From contig CAMDHB010000258.1 in the NCBI GenBank assembly GCA_945897655.1, positions 1 to 5,192 of the forward strand: a DNA stretch of 5,192 nucleotides, in the 5' to 3' direction. The notes under the pieces are model-generated. The model had not been told where the DNA came from and searched no databases. It worked only from the letters and a program-made list of their open reading frames with translations. The DNA comes from Pseudorhodobacter antarcticus (lineage in GTDB: Bacteria; Pseudomonadota; Alphaproteobacteria; Rhodobacterales; Rhodobacteraceae). Positions 4,495 to 5,192 of the stretch are shown here, piece by piece. The stretch's first letter is position 1, and the number at the start of each line of letters is the position of its first letter. Made by a program: the position numbers and the translations under genes.

Positions 4495-5192
4495 ATGTCC
4501 AACACCATCCTGATCGGCGCCCCCATCGACGACGGCCAACGCCGCCAAGGCTGCGTCATGGGCCCCGCCGCCTACCGCGTCGCCGGCATCCATGCCGCCA
4601 TCGCCGAACTGGGCCACACCGTCACCGACTGGGGCGACCTCACCCTGCCCGCTTTGTCCGATGCCACCTGTCCTAACCCCGTGGTCCACCACCTGCCCGA
4701 AATCCTCGGCTGGACCCAAACCCTCGCCGACTGGGTGGATGATGCCCTGTCCCAAGGTGGCCTGCCCATCATCCTCGGCGGTGATCACTCCCTTGCTTTG
4801 GGCACCGTGACGGGGGCCGCCACCTTCGCCAACCGCCAGGACCGCCCCCTCTTCCTCCTCTGGCTCGACGCCCATTCTGATTTCCACACTCCCTTGACGA
4901 CCACTTCCGGCAACCTGCACGGCACCCCAGTCGCCTATATCGCCGGGCGTTCCGGCTTTGACGCCTTCCCCCCCTTCCCCGGCCCGATCCCCGCCGAACG
5001 CATCTGCCTCTACGGCATCCGCTCGGTTGACCCCGCTGAACATGCCGCCCTCCTCCGCCACGACATTGCCATCAACGACATGCGCGTGCTGGATGAACGC
5101 GGCATCGTCGCCCCCTTGCGCGAATTCCTTGACACCGTCCGCGCCGCCCAAGGCATGCTCCACGTCTCCCTCGACGTTGATTTCCTCGACCC
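4495..5192 (+). CDS. rocF: Arginase (ureohydrolase family), 3'-truncated by the window edge
   Basis: A cytoplasmic binuclear-manganese enzyme hydrolysing L-arginine to L-ornithine and urea. The visible 232 complete codons run without a stop from the start to the window edge; the family is about 300-310 residues. The N-terminus ILIGAPIDDGQRRQGCVMGP (5-24) is typical. The metal ligands are all present: His98 in GGDHS, Asp125, His127 and Asp129 in DAHSD, and Asp227 and Asp229 in SLDVDFLDP. TSGNLHG (137-143) carries the conserved active-site His142. The residue matching the substrate-carboxylate Asn of animal arginase (DAHTDIN) is His131 here (DAHSDFH). The TTTSGNLHG loop favours arginase over agmatinase or other ureohydrolases. 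The gene is divergent from the Lrp-type regulator. In alphaproteobacteria arginase is often followed by ornithine cyclodeaminase, which cannot be checked here. Codon use is strongly C-ending. Names rocF, argI or arcA are used in different species. Confidence 0.94.
   Translation, partial: MSNTILIGAPIDDGQRRQGCVMGPAAYRVAGIHAAIAELGHTVTDWGDLTLPALSDATCPNPVVHHLPEILGWTQTLADWVDDALSQGGLPIILGGDHSLALGTVTGAATFANRQDRPLFLLWLDAHSDFHTPLTTTSGNLHGTPVAYIAGRSGFDAFPPFPGPIPAERICLYGIRSVDPAEHAALLRHDIAINDMRVLDERGIVAPLREFLDTVRAAQGMLHVSLDVDFLD

Noticed and set aside
4261..5163. A 300-codon Gly-rich open frame on the - strand opposite arginase
   Set aside because: It overlaps both the arginase and regulator genes. It exists because the arginase codons nearly all end in C, giving few stops in the opposite frame. 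The arginase reading carries all the metal-binding motifs.

Overview
The window is GC-rich (mostly G/C at third codon positions) and looks like chromosomal DNA of an alphaproteobacterium, most likely Rhodobacterales (the Rhodobacter/Paracoccus/Roseobacter group). This rests on recalled family resemblance of the IlvN C-terminus, CcmF/CcmH and the PaaG-like hydratase, and on the ccm gene arrangement. No database search was run.

Layout: (1) Bases 1-388, + strand: the 3' two thirds of ilvN, the acetolactate synthase small subunit, whose 5' end lies outside the window. (2) Bases 392-4384, - strand: a compact set of five genes, read from right to left. They are an Lrp/AsnC-family regulator, a small conserved-looking protein of unknown function, ccmF, ccmH and a PaaG-like enoyl-CoA hydratase/isomerase. 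Three of the four junctions overlap (ATGA-type overlaps at lrp/orf84 and ccmF/ccmH, 11 bases at ccmH/hydratase). The fourth is a 64-base gap with a good ribosome binding site for ccmF. The set may therefore be read as one transcript. (3) Bases 4385-4494: a 110-base divergent regulatory region with two short palindromes. (4) Bases 4495-5192, + strand: an arginase gene (rocF-like), cut off by the window end.

How the genes work together: CcmF and CcmH form part of the cytochrome c maturation (System I) heme-ligation machinery. CcmH reduces or holds the apocytochrome CXXC thiols and CcmF attaches heme. The Lrp-type regulator faces arginase and is the obvious candidate to control arginine catabolism and its own gene. 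The hydratase is metabolically unrelated to heme ligation and appears to share only the transcript.

Most unusual feature: a GC-rich palindromic repeat of a kind seen dispersed in many proteobacterial genomes (peptide signature LTPALS..GRG) lies inside the start of ccmH. It is translated in frame as an extra n-region of the CcmH signal peptide. It also creates two strong, partly competing hairpins in the ccmH translation start region. No phage, insertion sequence, CRISPR array, tRNA or rRNA was seen. Apart from this repeat the window looks like ordinary core chromosome, and I found no convincing sign of a new multi-gene system.
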